From NCBI GenBank assembly GCA_964412015.1, contig CAYPMO010000020.1, positions 1 through 60,777 on the forward strand: DNA of 60,777 nucleotides, in the 5' to 3' direction. Position 1 is the stretch's first letter. Each line of letters starts with the position of its first letter. A program made the position numbers and the translations under genes. The stretch comes from SZUA-318 sp964412015 (GTDB taxonomy: Bacteria > Gemmatimonadota > Gemmatimonadetes > Longimicrobiales > Gaopeijiaceae). The notes under the pieces were generated by a model. The model ran no database searches, had not been told where the DNA came from, and was given only the letters and a program-made list of their open reading frames with translations. Shown here piece after piece: positions 1 through 7,557 of the stretch.

Positions 1-48
1 GTCACTCCCGTCACCGCCGCGTCAATGCTTTTATGACACAGTAGTACT

Positions 49-267
49 AGGAGCCTGTCCGAGTAATGCAGCGGGCCGCGACCCGTGCTCCGCACGGGTC
101 CCCCGGGACGCCACGGCCCCAGGTTCTAGGCGAAGCGACGATGGCATAGCAGAGCTACGTCGAGGAGCCTCAACGACGAAGATGGGGCCGTGCCGCCCCA
201 ACCCACAGCCTCGCAAGGTCATGTCAGTCATTCTGCTGGGCTCACTGCATTACTCGGACAGGCTCCT
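49..267. repeat. MITE-like element with 22-bp perfect terminal inverted repeats
   Basis: Positions 49-70 and 246-267 are perfect inverted copies of one 22-bp sequence (core GAGCCTGTCCGAGTAATGC), about 219 bp end to end. Similarity continues imperfectly for several bases inward. The interior is rich in secondary structure: a perfect 9-bp stem at 80-88/92-100 and a GGGGC/GCCCC stem near 184-199. No transposase frame fits inside, and no clear target-site duplication was seen. Both strands can be read as short frames containing the same ALLGQAP string, which is simply the repeat read both ways. Interpretation as a non-autonomous transposable element or dispersed repeat is inference from structure. 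Confidence 0.55.
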
Positions 268-1065
268 GGCCCTCCGGTACATCGTTGCTGCCTCTTCAGG
301 AAGATGCTGTCGGTCGTACAGGATTCCCAGAGTGTAGAACGCCTTGGCGTTGGTCGGCTGGAGCGCGGTCGCGCGCTCCAGCGTGGCCATGGCCTCCTCC
401 ACGCGCCCGAGACGGTTCAGGGCCTCCCCGCGGTAGTAGTACGCGTTGCCGTGCTCGGGAGCCTGCTCGCACACCCACCTGAGCTCCTCCTCCGCCTGCG
501 CATAGAGGCCTTTCCGGAAGTGGAGGATGCCCAGGGCGGCCCGGACCTCCACGTGGTCCGGCGCCAGGCGCAGCGCCTTGCGCAGATCCGCCTCCCCGGC
601 CTCGTAGCGGCCGACGGCACCTCGGACCGCGCCGAGGCTGGTGAGAACAGCCACGCTTTCGGGCTCCAGCTTCAGGGCGGCCTCGAGCTGCTCGAGCGCC
701 GCTTCGTGCTCCCCGAGGGCGGCGAGAACCCCACCCAACCCGCCCCGGGCCTTCACGTCGCCCGGGTCCTCGGCGAGCACGGCGCGGTAGACCTCCGCCG
801 CCTGGCGCAGCCGGCCGGATGCCGCCAGCGCCCGCGCGTGCGCCAGCGGCTCCGCGGCGGCAGGCGGCTCCGCGGCGGCAGGCGGCTCCCCGGGCTCGTT
901 CTCCACCGGGCCTTCGATCAGCTCGAACGCCACGGAGCGACGGGGAGACGCGGGCGGTTCCTGCGCTGGCGGCGCGTCCGCATCCATTTCCGCCAACAGA
1001 TCCCCCTGCTCCCCCGTGGGAGTCGGCCGCCGCCGTCCGCGCGCTCGTCGGCTCCGACGGCTCAA
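250..1065 (-). CDS. TPR-repeat protein
   Basis: A protein of about 271 aa. After a basic, low-complexity Ala/Pro/Glu-rich N-terminal third it carries five or six tandem tetratricopeptide repeats to the C-terminus, recognisable by the ALGILHFRKGLYAQAEEEL pattern. Such repeats mediate protein-protein contacts; no enzymatic domain or signal peptide is visible. The preferred start is a TTG overlapping the cutA stop codon (TTGA), with GGGAG about eight bases upstream. An internal ATG at 987 would give a shorter form. The last codons and the stop lie inside the right arm of the inverted-repeat element, so the native C-terminus may have been replaced. Last gene of the leftward operon. Confidence 0.75.
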   Translation of the reverse strand: MSRRSRRARGRRRPTPTGEQGDLLAEMDADAPPAQEPPASPRRSVAFELIEGPVENEPGEPPAAAEPPAAAEPLAHARALAASGRLRQAAEVYRAVLAEDPGDVKARGGLGGVLAALGEHEAALEQLEAALKLEPESVAVLTSLGAVRGAVGRYEAGEADLRKALRLAPDHVEVRAALGILHFRKGLYAQAEEELRWVCEQAPEHGNAYYYRGEALNRLGRVEEAMATLERATALQPTNAKAFYTLGILYDRQHLPEEAATMYRRARSLSE

Positions 1066-1418
1066 GGAGGATCTCCCGCCTCGGCGCGGATCCAGTCGAG
1101 ATAGGGGACATACCCGGAATCCACCGGCAGGACCAGCACCTCCGGGACCTCGTACGGGTGCAGCTCCGCCACGCGGGCGCACAGCTCCGGCGCCGCGGCC
1201 GCAGTCGTTTTCAGCACGATCAGGACCTCGGAATCCCGCCGCACCTCACCCTCCCATCGATAGATCGAGACCCCGCCGCTCACGATGTTCGCGCACGCGG
1301 CGAGGCCTTCCTCGACCGCGGCCCGAGCGAGCCCCTCCGCCGCGACGGGGTCCGGAGAGGTCACCAGCACTACGCGAACGTCGGTCGCCACCGGTACCCG
1401 CTCACCGCCGGGACGCAC
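1062..1418 (-). CDS. cutA: CutA-like divalent-cation tolerance protein
   Basis: Small cytosolic protein of about 118 aa (about 109 from the alternative GTG at 1391) with the ferredoxin-like CutA1 fold. It shows the family order: an initial VVLVTSPDP strand, the AEGLARAAVEEGLAACANI helix, the SIYRWEGEV strand and LHPYEVPEVL near the end. CutA proteins form trimers; the copper-tolerance role named for E. coli is not firmly mechanistic. The GTG at 1418 overlaps the acyl-CoA ligase gene by 17 bases, and the 3' end overlaps the next TPR gene, so translation is probably coupled. Family assignment is secure; cellular role uncertain. Confidence 0.88.
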   Translation of the reverse strand: MRPGGERVPVATDVRVVLVTSPDPVAAEGLARAAVEEGLAACANIVSGGVSIYRWEGEVRRDSEVLIVLKTTAAAAPELCARVAELHPYEVPEVLVLPVDSGYVPYLDWIRAEAGDPP

Positions 1419-3246
1419 CCCGGACGTTCTCTTTGTAGGAGCTGTCGATGAGGTGTGCGAAGCGCTCCTGGATCACCTTCCGCTTCACCTTCAATGTGGG
1501 CGTCAACGTCCCGTCCCCGATAGTGAACTCGTCCTCCAGCAGCACGATCTTCTTGGGGCGCTCGAACGCCGCCAGGCCGCGCAGCTCCCGGGCCACCTCC
1601 GCGTCCATGTGCTTCCGCACGGCCGTGTCGGAGATAAGGGTCTTTCGGTTCGACCATGGGATCCCACGCGACTCCGCCCATGCCTCGAGGTGCTCGAACG
1701 CCGGCACGATCAGCGCCGTGATGAACCGGCTCCTGTCGCCCACGAGCACGGCTTGCTCCACGAACGGATTGGCCTTCAGCCGGTTCTCGATTGGCTGAGG
1801 CGCCACGTTCTTTCCGCCGGCCGTGACGATGAGGTCCTTCTTCCGATCCGTGATGCGCAGGAAGCCGTCCTCGTCGATCTCACCGATGTCGCCGGTATGG
1901 AACCAGCCCTCGGGGTCAATGGCGCGCGCGGTCTCCTCGGGACGTTTGAAGTAGCCCTTCATGACCTGTGGGCCGCGCACGAGGATCTCACCGTCCTCGG
2001 CGATCCGGATCTCGGTGCTCGGAACGGGCTTTCCGACCGTGCCGATCCGGAAGTGCTCCTCCGTGTTCACGTTCGTCACGGGGCTCGTCTCGGTAAGTCC
2101 GTACCCTTCGAGGATCGTGAGCCCGATCGAGTAGAAGAACCGGCCCAGCTCGGGGGAGAGAGGCGCCGACCCGCTGACGAACCAGCGCATCCTCCCGCCC
2201 ACCGCGGCCCGGACCTTCGAGAAGACCAGCCCGTCGGCGATCCAGTACTGGATCGCGAGCGTACCCGTAGGCATGCGGCCGGCGAGCCGGAAGTCCGCGA
2301 CGCGGTCCGCCACGCCTACCGCCCATTCGACGAGCCGCTTCTTCGCGCCCGAGCAGCGCATGATCGCCTCGTGGATCTTCTCGTACACGCGGGGCACCGC
2401 CACGGCCACCGTAGGGCGGACCGTCGCCATGTCCTCGACGCCCGTCGCGACGGCGCGGGCGTGGACGATCGTGACACCACGATAGACGAACAAGTAATCC
2501 ACCATTCGCTGCAGGATGTGCGACAGCGGCAGGAAGCTGACCGTGCTGTCGCCGGGACGAAGGCGCAGCACCATGTCCGCCGCGATCACGTTGGCACCCA
2601 CGTTCTCGTGCGTGAGCATGACGCCCTTCGGGTCTCCGGTCGTCCCCGAGGTGTAGAGGATCGTGGCGACGTCCTCCGGCCTGGCTTCGAGCGCTTTTTC
2701 CCGGAACCTCTCGAAGCTGCTTTCCACCGACAGCCGCGAACCCTCCGCGAGGAAGTCGTCCCACGCCACCACCCCCTCGGGCAGCTCCGGAGGCGCCTTG
2801 AACACGACGATCTCGATCGGCTGTCCGCACTCGGCGACGGCTTCCCGGACCTTGGCCATCTGTGCCGCGTCGGGAACGAAGACGAGCCGGGCTCCCGAGT
2901 CCCTCAGGATGTAGGCGACCTGCGGCGCGGGTAGCGTCGGGTAGATCGGGACGTCCACGATTCCCGCACAGAGGCATCCGAAGTCGGCGAGCGCCCACTC
3001 CAGGCGGTTCGGGGACAGGATCGCCACGCGCCCACCGCGCGCGATGCCCCGGCCCTCGAGCGCCGCCGCGACGTCCCTGGACCGGGCGAGGACCTCGCGA
3101 AGCGCGAAGTACTGCACCTCGCGGCCCGGGAGGATGCGGCCGAACGCCGGCGTGTCCGGATGGTCGTCCAGCGCCTCGAAGAGCAGTTCCGTAAGTGTCT
3201 TCACGACGACGGGCCGATCGTCGGAGGCGTAGGATCGCTGCGTCAT
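1402..3246 (-). CDS. Long-chain fatty-acid-CoA ligase (AMP-forming)
   Basis: A 614-aa adenylate-forming enzyme expected to activate fatty acids to acyl-CoA with ATP. Motifs in order: the P-loop-like YTSGTTGDPKG at about residues 196-206, YGLTETSP near 381, GWFHTGD near 445, and the hinge/A10 region DRKKDLIVTAGGKNVAP near 465. Length and motif order match FadD15/FACS-like long-chain ligases. The ATG at 3246 has AGGAG upstream and fits the family N-terminus; a longer open frame upstream overlaps the OsmC gene and is not needed. It lies 32 bases after OsmC in the operon. Chain-length specificity cannot be read from the sequence. Confidence 0.92.
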   Translation of the reverse strand: MTQRSYASDDRPVVVKTLTELLFEALDDHPDTPAFGRILPGREVQYFALREVLARSRDVAAALEGRGIARGGRVAILSPNRLEWALADFGCLCAGIVDVPIYPTLPAPQVAYILRDSGARLVFVPDAAQMAKVREAVAECGQPIEIVVFKAPPELPEGVVAWDDFLAEGSRLSVESSFERFREKALEARPEDVATILYTSGTTGDPKGVMLTHENVGANVIAADMVLRLRPGDSTVSFLPLSHILQRMVDYLFVYRGVTIVHARAVATGVEDMATVRPTVAVAVPRVYEKIHEAIMRCSGAKKRLVEWAVGVADRVADFRLAGRMPTGTLAIQYWIADGLVFSKVRAAVGGRMRWFVSGSAPLSPELGRFFYSIGLTILEGYGLTETSPVTNVNTEEHFRIGTVGKPVPSTEIRIAEDGEILVRGPQVMKGYFKRPEETARAIDPEGWFHTGDIGEIDEDGFLRITDRKKDLIVTAGGKNVAPQPIENRLKANPFVEQAVLVGDRSRFITALIVPAFEHLEAWAESRGIPWSNRKTLISDTAVRKHMDAEVARELRGLAAFERPKKIVLLEDEFTIGDGTLTPTLKVKRKVIQERFAHLIDSSYKENVRGASRR

Positions 3247-3278
3247 GCGGGAAGCTCCTGAGCGCGCCGAGGCGGGCC

Positions 3279-3689
3279 TCAGACGCACTCGATTCGGACG
3301 TCCAGGAACAGGTCGGGACGCAAGGTGTGCAGAACGCTGCAGTACTTCTGCTTCGAGAGCTCCACGGCCCGCTCGAGCTTGGGCCGATCCTGGGGCTCCA
3401 GCCCCTTCACCCGGTACGTGAGACGCACGGTGTGGAATCGCCGTGGGGTCCCGTCCACACGATCCCCCTCGACGTCCACGTCGAAAGATTCGACGTGCAC
3501 CTTCCCCTTCTCGAGGATCAGTCGGACATCCACGCCCATGCACCCGGCCAAGGCCAATAGGAGCGTCTGCGTGGGGGAGGGACCGTGGTTCCCGTCGCTG
3601 TCCACCACGATCTCGGGACCGCCCGGCGCGCCTCCGACGAAGACGAGCCCGTCTCCCCTCCAGCGGAGAGAGACCTTAGAAGAGGTCAT
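3279..3689 (-). CDS. OsmC/Ohr family protein
   Basis: A 136-aa OsmC-like protein. The family's two redox cysteines are present at about residues 48 (LAGCMG) and 115 (KYCSVLH), with the helix SPTQTLLLALAGCMG typical of the fold. OsmC/Ohr proteins reduce organic hydroperoxides through this cysteine pair, usually as homodimers in the cytosol. The chosen ATG at 3689 matches the family N-terminus and overlaps the end of the preceding TPR gene by 14 bases. The subtype (Ohr versus OsmC versus YhfA-like) cannot be fixed, though the short N-terminus favours a YhfA/OsmC-like group. Confidence 0.88.
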   Translation of the reverse strand: MTSSKVSLRWRGDGLVFVGGAPGGPEIVVDSDGNHGPSPTQTLLLALAGCMGVDVRLILEKGKVHVESFDVDVEGDRVDGTPRRFHTVRLTYRVKGLEPQDRPKLERAVELSKQKYCSVLHTLRPDLFLDVRIECV

Positions 3690-4128
3690 ACGGCGGCGGC
3701 TCCGGAGCGTTCTCGTGGGACTCTCCACGGAGGTGCGCCAGCGTGTTGCGGGCGTGGGTCACGTGCTCACCCGCCTCGGCGCCGGACGGGGGGTTGGCCA
3801 GGAACGCCTCGAGGTGGGGGATCGCCTCGAGGGGTTGCCCGGCCCGGAGGAGGATGAAGGCCAGCCCATAATGCGCGCCGGACGCGCTCGGGTCCTTCTG
3901 GAGGACGTGCTTGTACGTCTTCGCGGCCTCGTCGGTCATCCCGATGCGCGTATAGCAGATGGCGATCTGCTGGAGGATGACCGTGTCGCCCGGGGCCTCC
4001 TTCAGTGCGAGCCGGAACGACGTGAGCGCCTCGTGGAACTTCCCCTCGCGAAGGAGATCCGTCCCCTCGCGGTAGTAATCCACCCGGCGGGTGTCGTCTT
4101 CGCCGAAGAGCTTTCTCCAGAACGCCAT
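3676..4128 (-). CDS. Small TPR-repeat protein
   Basis: A 150-aa protein opening with MAFWRKLFGEDD, followed by three or four TPR motifs (for example EGKFHEALTSFRLALKEAP and GMTDEAAKTYKHVLQKDPS) and an acidic, Pro-rich tail ending PPYDLF. No signal peptide or catalytic domain. The ATG at 4128 follows a 91-base gap, the largest within this operon, so an internal promoter is possible. Its stop overlaps the start of the OsmC gene. Function is unassigned beyond a likely scaffold role. Confidence 0.8.
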   Translation of the reverse strand: MAFWRKLFGEDDTRRVDYYREGTDLLREGKFHEALTSFRLALKEAPGDTVILQQIAICYTRIGMTDEAAKTYKHVLQKDPSASGAHYGLAFILLRAGQPLEAIPHLEAFLANPPSGAEAGEHVTHARNTLAHLRGESHENAPEPPPYDLF

Positions 4129-4219
4129 GTGCCTGGGGGGGAAGGAAGGGCCGCTGCGCCGCCGGGATCGTGCAAGGTAGAGCGCGAAAGGCTGCCGACG
4201 CAACGCCTTTCCCGGTGTC

Positions 4220-4849
4220 TCAACCCCTTTCCGCGACGACGATTCCGGCATCGCTCGCCAGCACCCGGAGCCCGGATGCGACGAGGGTGTCCACCGCGCC
4301 GTCGGGCGCGTCCTGCACGACCACGCGCGAGAGCGGCGCCACCACCCGCGCCGCCTCGACGAACCAGCGCTCACCGAGCGCGCCGTCCACGGCCACGCCC
4401 CGCAGCGTCCGGCTGAACACCGGGATCCCCGGGCGCGCCGTCATCCGGCTGACTCCGGGCGCCTCCGGCCAGCGGGCCATGTCGGCGTCGAGCGCCACGA
4501 CCTGCACGCCCTCGATACGCGCAGCCAGACCCGCCGCGTGGCGGGCCGGGGATCCCGCGAGCAGGAGCATCCCGGGACCCTGCGCCACACCGAGCAGCGC
4601 CATGAGCCGATCCGTCGCGCCCGCGTCCTCGGGGCCGTAATCGCCGGCGAGGCCCGGAGCGAGCTCACCGCGTGGCGGCATCCTCAGGTCACCGAACCCG
4701 CCGCGTACCGGGAAGCCGTCGCGGCAGTTCGGGCATCCCAAGACGCCGTCCAGCACACGGCGGCCATCCATGCGCTCCGCGAGCAGGATGAGCCCGAACT
4801 CGGGTCCGCAGCGCGGACAGCTCAGACGATCCGCGATGAGCAGGTTCAT
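4220..4849 (-). CDS. Trm112-like zinc-ribbon protein with degenerate methyltransferase-like domain
   Basis: A 209-aa protein. Residues 11-42 hold two CxxC knuckles (Cys11/Cys14 and Cys39/Cys42), like the Trm112/YcaR zinc ribbon often found ahead of SAM-dependent methyltransferases. The remaining 150 residues resemble a Rossmann-like methyltransferase in strand pattern (VQVVALDADMARWPEA, SRVVVQDAPDGAVDTL), but I see no intact GxGxG SAM loop. It may be a non-catalytic methyltransferase relative. It sits 16 bases after the second PTPS-like gene, in the operon. Domain reading of the C-terminal part is tentative. Confidence 0.6.
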   Translation of the reverse strand: MNLLIADRLSCPRCGPEFGLILLAERMDGRRVLDGVLGCPNCRDGFPVRGGFGDLRMPPRGELAPGLAGDYGPEDAGATDRLMALLGVAQGPGMLLLAGSPARHAAGLAARIEGVQVVALDADMARWPEAPGVSRMTARPGIPVFSRTLRGVAVDGALGERWFVEAARVVAPLSRVVVQDAPDGAVDTLVASGLRVLASDAGIVVAERG

Positions 4850-4865
4850 GACGCGGAGTGCCAGA

Positions 4866-5294
4866 TCACTCCGCCGCCGGAGTCGGGCCCGACGGCAACG
4901 GCGCTCCCACGGGGCCGTACTGTGCCCACTGGGTCGGGGTCTCCCAGACACGCGTGTAGACCAACCCACGGGCCTGTGCTTCGGGAAGCCGCTTCCGCAA
5001 CTCGTTCCAGAACCAGCGAGCCTGGTTCTCGGCGCTGGTCTCCAGACCTTCGAACTCCGGGAGGTCGTTGAGAAGCCGATGGTCCAGACGGTCGGCGAGG
5101 GCTCTCAGCTCGCGCTTCAGGTCCACGAAGTCGAACGCGATCCCGGCCTCGTTGAGCTCCGCGGCCTGGACTGCCGCCTCGACCACGTAATGGTGGCCGT
5201 GCAGCCGCTCGCATTTGCCTTCGTAGTGCACAAGAAAGTGCGCGGAGTCGTAGTGGGCCTGGACGGACACGGTGAAAACGCAGGGCTGGCTCAT
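4866..5294 (-). CDS. 6-pyruvoyl-tetrahydropterin synthase / QueD-like protein (second copy)
   Basis: A 142-aa member of the PTPS/QueD family. Zinc ligands His19, His32 and His34 and the catalytic Cys28 are present in the order expected (SAHFL, then CERLHGHHY). QueD converts dihydroneopterin triphosphate to 6-carboxytetrahydropterin for queuosine or archaeosine; PTPS makes 6-pyruvoyl-tetrahydropterin. The CxxxHGH spacing here is the bacterial QueD type, unlike the first copy at 6686-7102. The ATG at 5294 follows the SDR stop by ten bases. A division of labour between the two copies is inference. Confidence 0.82.
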   Translation of the reverse strand: MSQPCVFTVSVQAHYDSAHFLVHYEGKCERLHGHHYVVEAAVQAAELNEAGIAFDFVDLKRELRALADRLDHRLLNDLPEFEGLETSAENQARWFWNELRKRLPEAQARGLVYTRVWETPTQWAQYGPVGAPLPSGPTPAAE

Positions 5295-5304
5295 GGCGGG
5301 ACGC

Positions 5305-6024
5305 TCAGACTCGTTCGATCTGCAGTAGGGGAATGCGGACGTTGTCGGGCCGCGTCGCGATGAACAGGACGGCCTCCGCCACGTCGTCCGGCGCGAGCAT
5401 GGAGATCCGATCCGGTAAGACGGGGTCGGAATCGGGGTCCACGGGATCCCAGAGGGACGTGTCCGTGGCCGAGGGCTCGAGGAGCGTCGCGCGCACACCG
5501 GTACCGCGCACTTCCTCGACCAGCACCTCGTGGAAGCCCCTCAGCCCGAATTTCGAAGCCGAGTACGCGGCGTTGCCCACGAACGCCCTTCGACCTGCGA
5601 CGGAGCCCACGTTGACGATGAGGCCGCTGCCGCGTCCCAGCATCGCGGGAAGGAGAGCCCGCACCACCAGGAACGGCCCCCTCAGGTTCACCGCCAGATG
5701 CCTGTCCAGGGATTCCTCGGCCTCGAGGGTGATCGGGGCGAGCGCGAACACTCCGGCCGCGTTCACCACGATGTCCGGGGGACCTCCCGCGTCGTGCCTG
5801 AGGCGGTCGAGCGCGCCCGCGAGAGATACCTCGTCCCCGACGTCGGCGACGAGCGCCTCGCCACCCACGCGCGCCGCCACCTCGGCCAGGGCAGAAGCGG
5901 AGCGCGCGAGGAGCCACACGCGGACCCCCGCTTCGGCGAGCCGCTCGGAGACGCGGGCGCCGATGCCCCGGCTCGCGCCGGTCACGAGGGCCGTACGCCC
6001 CTGGAGGCAGCCTTCGCCGCTCAC
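5305..6024 (-). CDS. Short-chain dehydrogenase/reductase, possible sepiapterin reductase-like
   Basis: A 239-aa classical SDR. The NAD(P)-binding TGASRGIG lies at residues 15-22, NAAG near 90, a catalytic Ser near 139 (NVGSVAG) and YSASK with Tyr near 153 and Lys near 157. The Arg in TGASRGIG favours NADPH. It starts at a GTG that overlaps the folE stop by four bases (GTGA), so it is translationally coupled to GTP cyclohydrolase I and two genes from a PTPS. That context suggests reduction of a pterin side chain, as sepiapterin reductase does. SDR sequence alone does not prove the substrate. Confidence 0.85.
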   Translation of the reverse strand: MSGEGCLQGRTALVTGASRGIGARVSERLAEAGVRVWLLARSASALAEVAARVGGEALVADVGDEVSLAGALDRLRHDAGGPPDIVVNAAGVFALAPITLEAEESLDRHLAVNLRGPFLVVRALLPAMLGRGSGLIVNVGSVAGRRAFVGNAAYSASKFGLRGFHEVLVEEVRGTGVRATLLEPSATDTSLWDPVDPDSDPVLPDRISMLAPDDVAEAVLFIATRPDNVRIPLLQIERV

Positions 6025-6680
6025 GAGAGGGGAGCGTGCGGGCTGGTGGTCAGGCGCAGGAACTCGTCCCGCGTCCGCTGGTCCTCGAGGAACGAGCCCC
6101 GCATCGCGGAGGTGATCGTCTTGGAGTTCTGCTTCTGCACGCCGCGCATCATCATGCACAGGTGGTAGGCCTCGATGACGACGGCCACACCCTGGGGCCG
6201 GATGTGGTCCCAGATCGCCTGGGCGATCTGTTCCGTGAGCCGCTCCTGCACCTGGAAGCGGCGCGCGTACACCTCCACCAGGCGGGCGGTCTTGGAGAGC
6301 CCCATGATCTTCCCATCGGGGATGTAGGCCACGTGCGCCTTCCCGAAGAACGGGAGCAGGTGATGCTCGCACATCGAGTACAGATCGATGTCCTTGACGA
6401 GCACCATGTTGTGGTGGCGTTCCTCGAAGAGGGCTCCGCCGATCGCGTCGGCCGCGCTCATGCGGTAACCCTGCGTCAGGAATTGCATGGCGTTCTTCAC
6501 ACGCTCCGGGGTCTTGAGCATCCCCTCCCGATCCGGGTCGTCCCCGCATCGCCGGATCATCTCCGCGACGAGGGCCTCGTAGGAGACCCCCGAGAGGTCC
6601 ACCGAAGCGCCACGCCTCCCACCCGGCTCTTTCCCCCTGCTCTTCGCGTCCGTCTCGGATCCACCCTTCCTGGGGCACAT
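6021..6680 (-). CDS. folE: GTP cyclohydrolase I
   Basis: A 219-aa type IA GTP cyclohydrolase, which opens GTP to 7,8-dihydroneopterin triphosphate, the entry step for folate, queuosine and biopterin pathways. Zinc ligands Cys104 and His107 (SMCEHHLLP) and Cys175 (HLCMMMRG, with His173) are all present. The N-terminal 25 residues are basic and extra, as in many homologues. The gene starts six bases after the first PTPS-like gene and overlaps the SDR downstream. Assignment is secure; which downstream pathway dominates is inferred from neighbours. Confidence 0.97.
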   Translation of the reverse strand: MCPRKGGSETDAKSRGKEPGGRRGASVDLSGVSYEALVAEMIRRCGDDPDREGMLKTPERVKNAMQFLTQGYRMSAADAIGGALFEERHHNMVLVKDIDLYSMCEHHLLPFFGKAHVAYIPDGKIMGLSKTARLVEVYARRFQVQERLTEQIAQAIWDHIRPQGVAVVIEAYHLCMMMRGVQKQNSKTITSAMRGSFLEDQRTRDEFLRLTTSPHAPLS

Positions 6681-6685
6681 GCGCT

Positions 6686-7102
6686 CTATTCTCCCGTGTA
6701 TTCCGCGGCGTTGCGCGGCGTCTCGTGCAGTACGAGCCGGGCCAGCCGTATCCCGTTCGGCAGCGTCCCGGCCAGCCGGCCCCAGATGGCGACCACCAGA
6801 TTCTCGGCCGTGGGGTTCAGCCCCTCCAGCCAGGGCACCTCCACGTTGAGGTTGTGGTGGTCCACGTCCTCCAGCACCTGCTCTTCGACGGCGTCGTGGA
6901 GAAGCTTCAGGTCCATGACGAAGCCCGTGGCAGGGTCCACCGGACCCTCGACGGTGACCTCGAGCTCGTAGTTGTGGCCGTGCCAGTTCGGGTTGGCGCA
7001 GTCGCCGAAGACCTCGGTGTTGCGCTGGTCGGGCCAGTCCGGCCGGTACAACCGGTGAGCCGCTGAGAAGTGGACGCGGCGCGTCGCTCGGACGGTGGGC
7101 AT
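6686..7102 (-). CDS. 6-pyruvoyl-tetrahydropterin synthase-like protein
   Basis: A 138-aa PTPS family protein. Zinc ligands are His16, His41 and His43 and the catalytic Cys is Cys35. The CANPNWHGHNY motif with an inserted NPN, followed by GPVDPATGFVMDL and the ending AAEYTGE, is closer to animal-type PTPS (CNNPNGHGHNY, DPATGMVMNL) than to QueD. The likely product is 6-pyruvoyl-tetrahydropterin from dihydroneopterin triphosphate. First protein gene of the ten-gene operon, about 110 bases downstream of a candidate terminator. The animal-like motif is seen directly; substrate preference is inference. Confidence 0.85.
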   Translation of the reverse strand: MPTVRATRRVHFSAAHRLYRPDWPDQRNTEVFGDCANPNWHGHNYELEVTVEGPVDPATGFVMDLKLLHDAVEEQVLEDVDHHNLNVEVPWLEGLNPTAENLVVAIWGRLAGTLPNGIRLARLVLHETPRNAAEYTGE

Positions 7103-7212
7103 GTCGGATCTTCCCTCAATGGGGCCCCGTGGTCGGGACGTGGCCTACCCCCGGAGGAACCGGCGGGTCCAACCAGCCGGCTCCGATGGCGCCCGGAGTT
7201 TCTCCACGTGCG

Positions 7213-7244
7213 AAAGGGCCGGCGTCCGCGAACGCCGGCCCCCC
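7213..7244 (-). terminator. Rho-independent terminator after the 6S-like RNA
   Basis: A perfect 10-bp GC stem (7216-7225 with 7232-7241, six-base loop). Read leftward it is followed by CCCTTTCG, a short T tract. It sits just past the 3' edge of the long-hairpin RNA and before the operon start. Confidence 0.5.
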
Positions 7245-7247
7245 GCT

Positions 7248-7400
7248 GCGTACCGAAGAGCTTTATTGAAGCCCGGGTTAAGAGTTCTGGTGACCTCCCC
7301 TCGCGTTCCGCCTTCCCCTCGTCGGGGGGCCTGGCGTCCGGCTCGGGAGTCAGTCCCGGCTTCAAGAGTGCTGGCTCAATAAAGAAGTCCTTCGGCACGC
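7248..7400 (-). ncRNA. Candidate 6S-like structured RNA
   Basis: The 153 bases fold back on themselves. Bases 7400-7390 pair with 7258-7248 (11 bp, one G-U). Then 7384-7376 pair with 7269-7261 (9 bp, CTTTATTGA/TCAATAAAG), and GCC/GGC follows. A large internal bubble opens next, about 20 nt on the 5' side and 17 nt on the 3' side. Above it an apical arm starts with TGAC-TCCC/GGGA-G-GTCA and ends in a CCCC/GGGG hairpin. A closing stem, big central bubble and apical arm is the 6S RNA plan, which mimics an open promoter to bind RNA polymerase. The predicted transcription start coincides with the first base of the closing stem. A leader regulating the pterin operon is the main alternative. Confidence 0.5.
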
Positions 7401-7406
7401 ATATCC

Positions 7407-7435
7407 AATATAGGCCCCCTCACGGCGCCCGGCAA
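7407..7435 (-). promoter_or_regulatory. Sigma70-type promoter for the 6S-like RNA
   Basis: Read leftward: a -35 TTGCCG (7435-7430), a 17-base spacer, and a -10 TATATT (7412-7407). The predicted start is near 7400, exactly where the long hairpin begins. This is one of the best promoter matches in the window. Confidence 0.55.
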
Positions 7436-7557
7436 AACCGATGCCACCCTAGAAACTCCGGGTGCGCTTCGGTGTAGGGCGGATTCCGTCGCGATTCGTG
7501 GGACTTTTCCGACGGAGCCTCTGACACGGTCGACGGGGAGCGCCGAGCCTGGCTGCC

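Noticed and set aside
31..231. Short frames inside the 219-bp element as real peptides
   Set aside because: They are low-complexity, exist on both strands as images of the inverted repeat and have no ribosome-binding site.
1285..2934. A 549-codon plus-strand frame
   Set aside because: It is the antisense of the acyl-CoA ligase gene and has no recognisable domain.
6907..7398. A 163-codon leftward frame beginning MPKDFFIEPALL
   Set aside because: It reads through the structured RNA and terminator and into the PTPS start in the wrong frame. The repeated peptide pattern is a by-product of the long hairpin.
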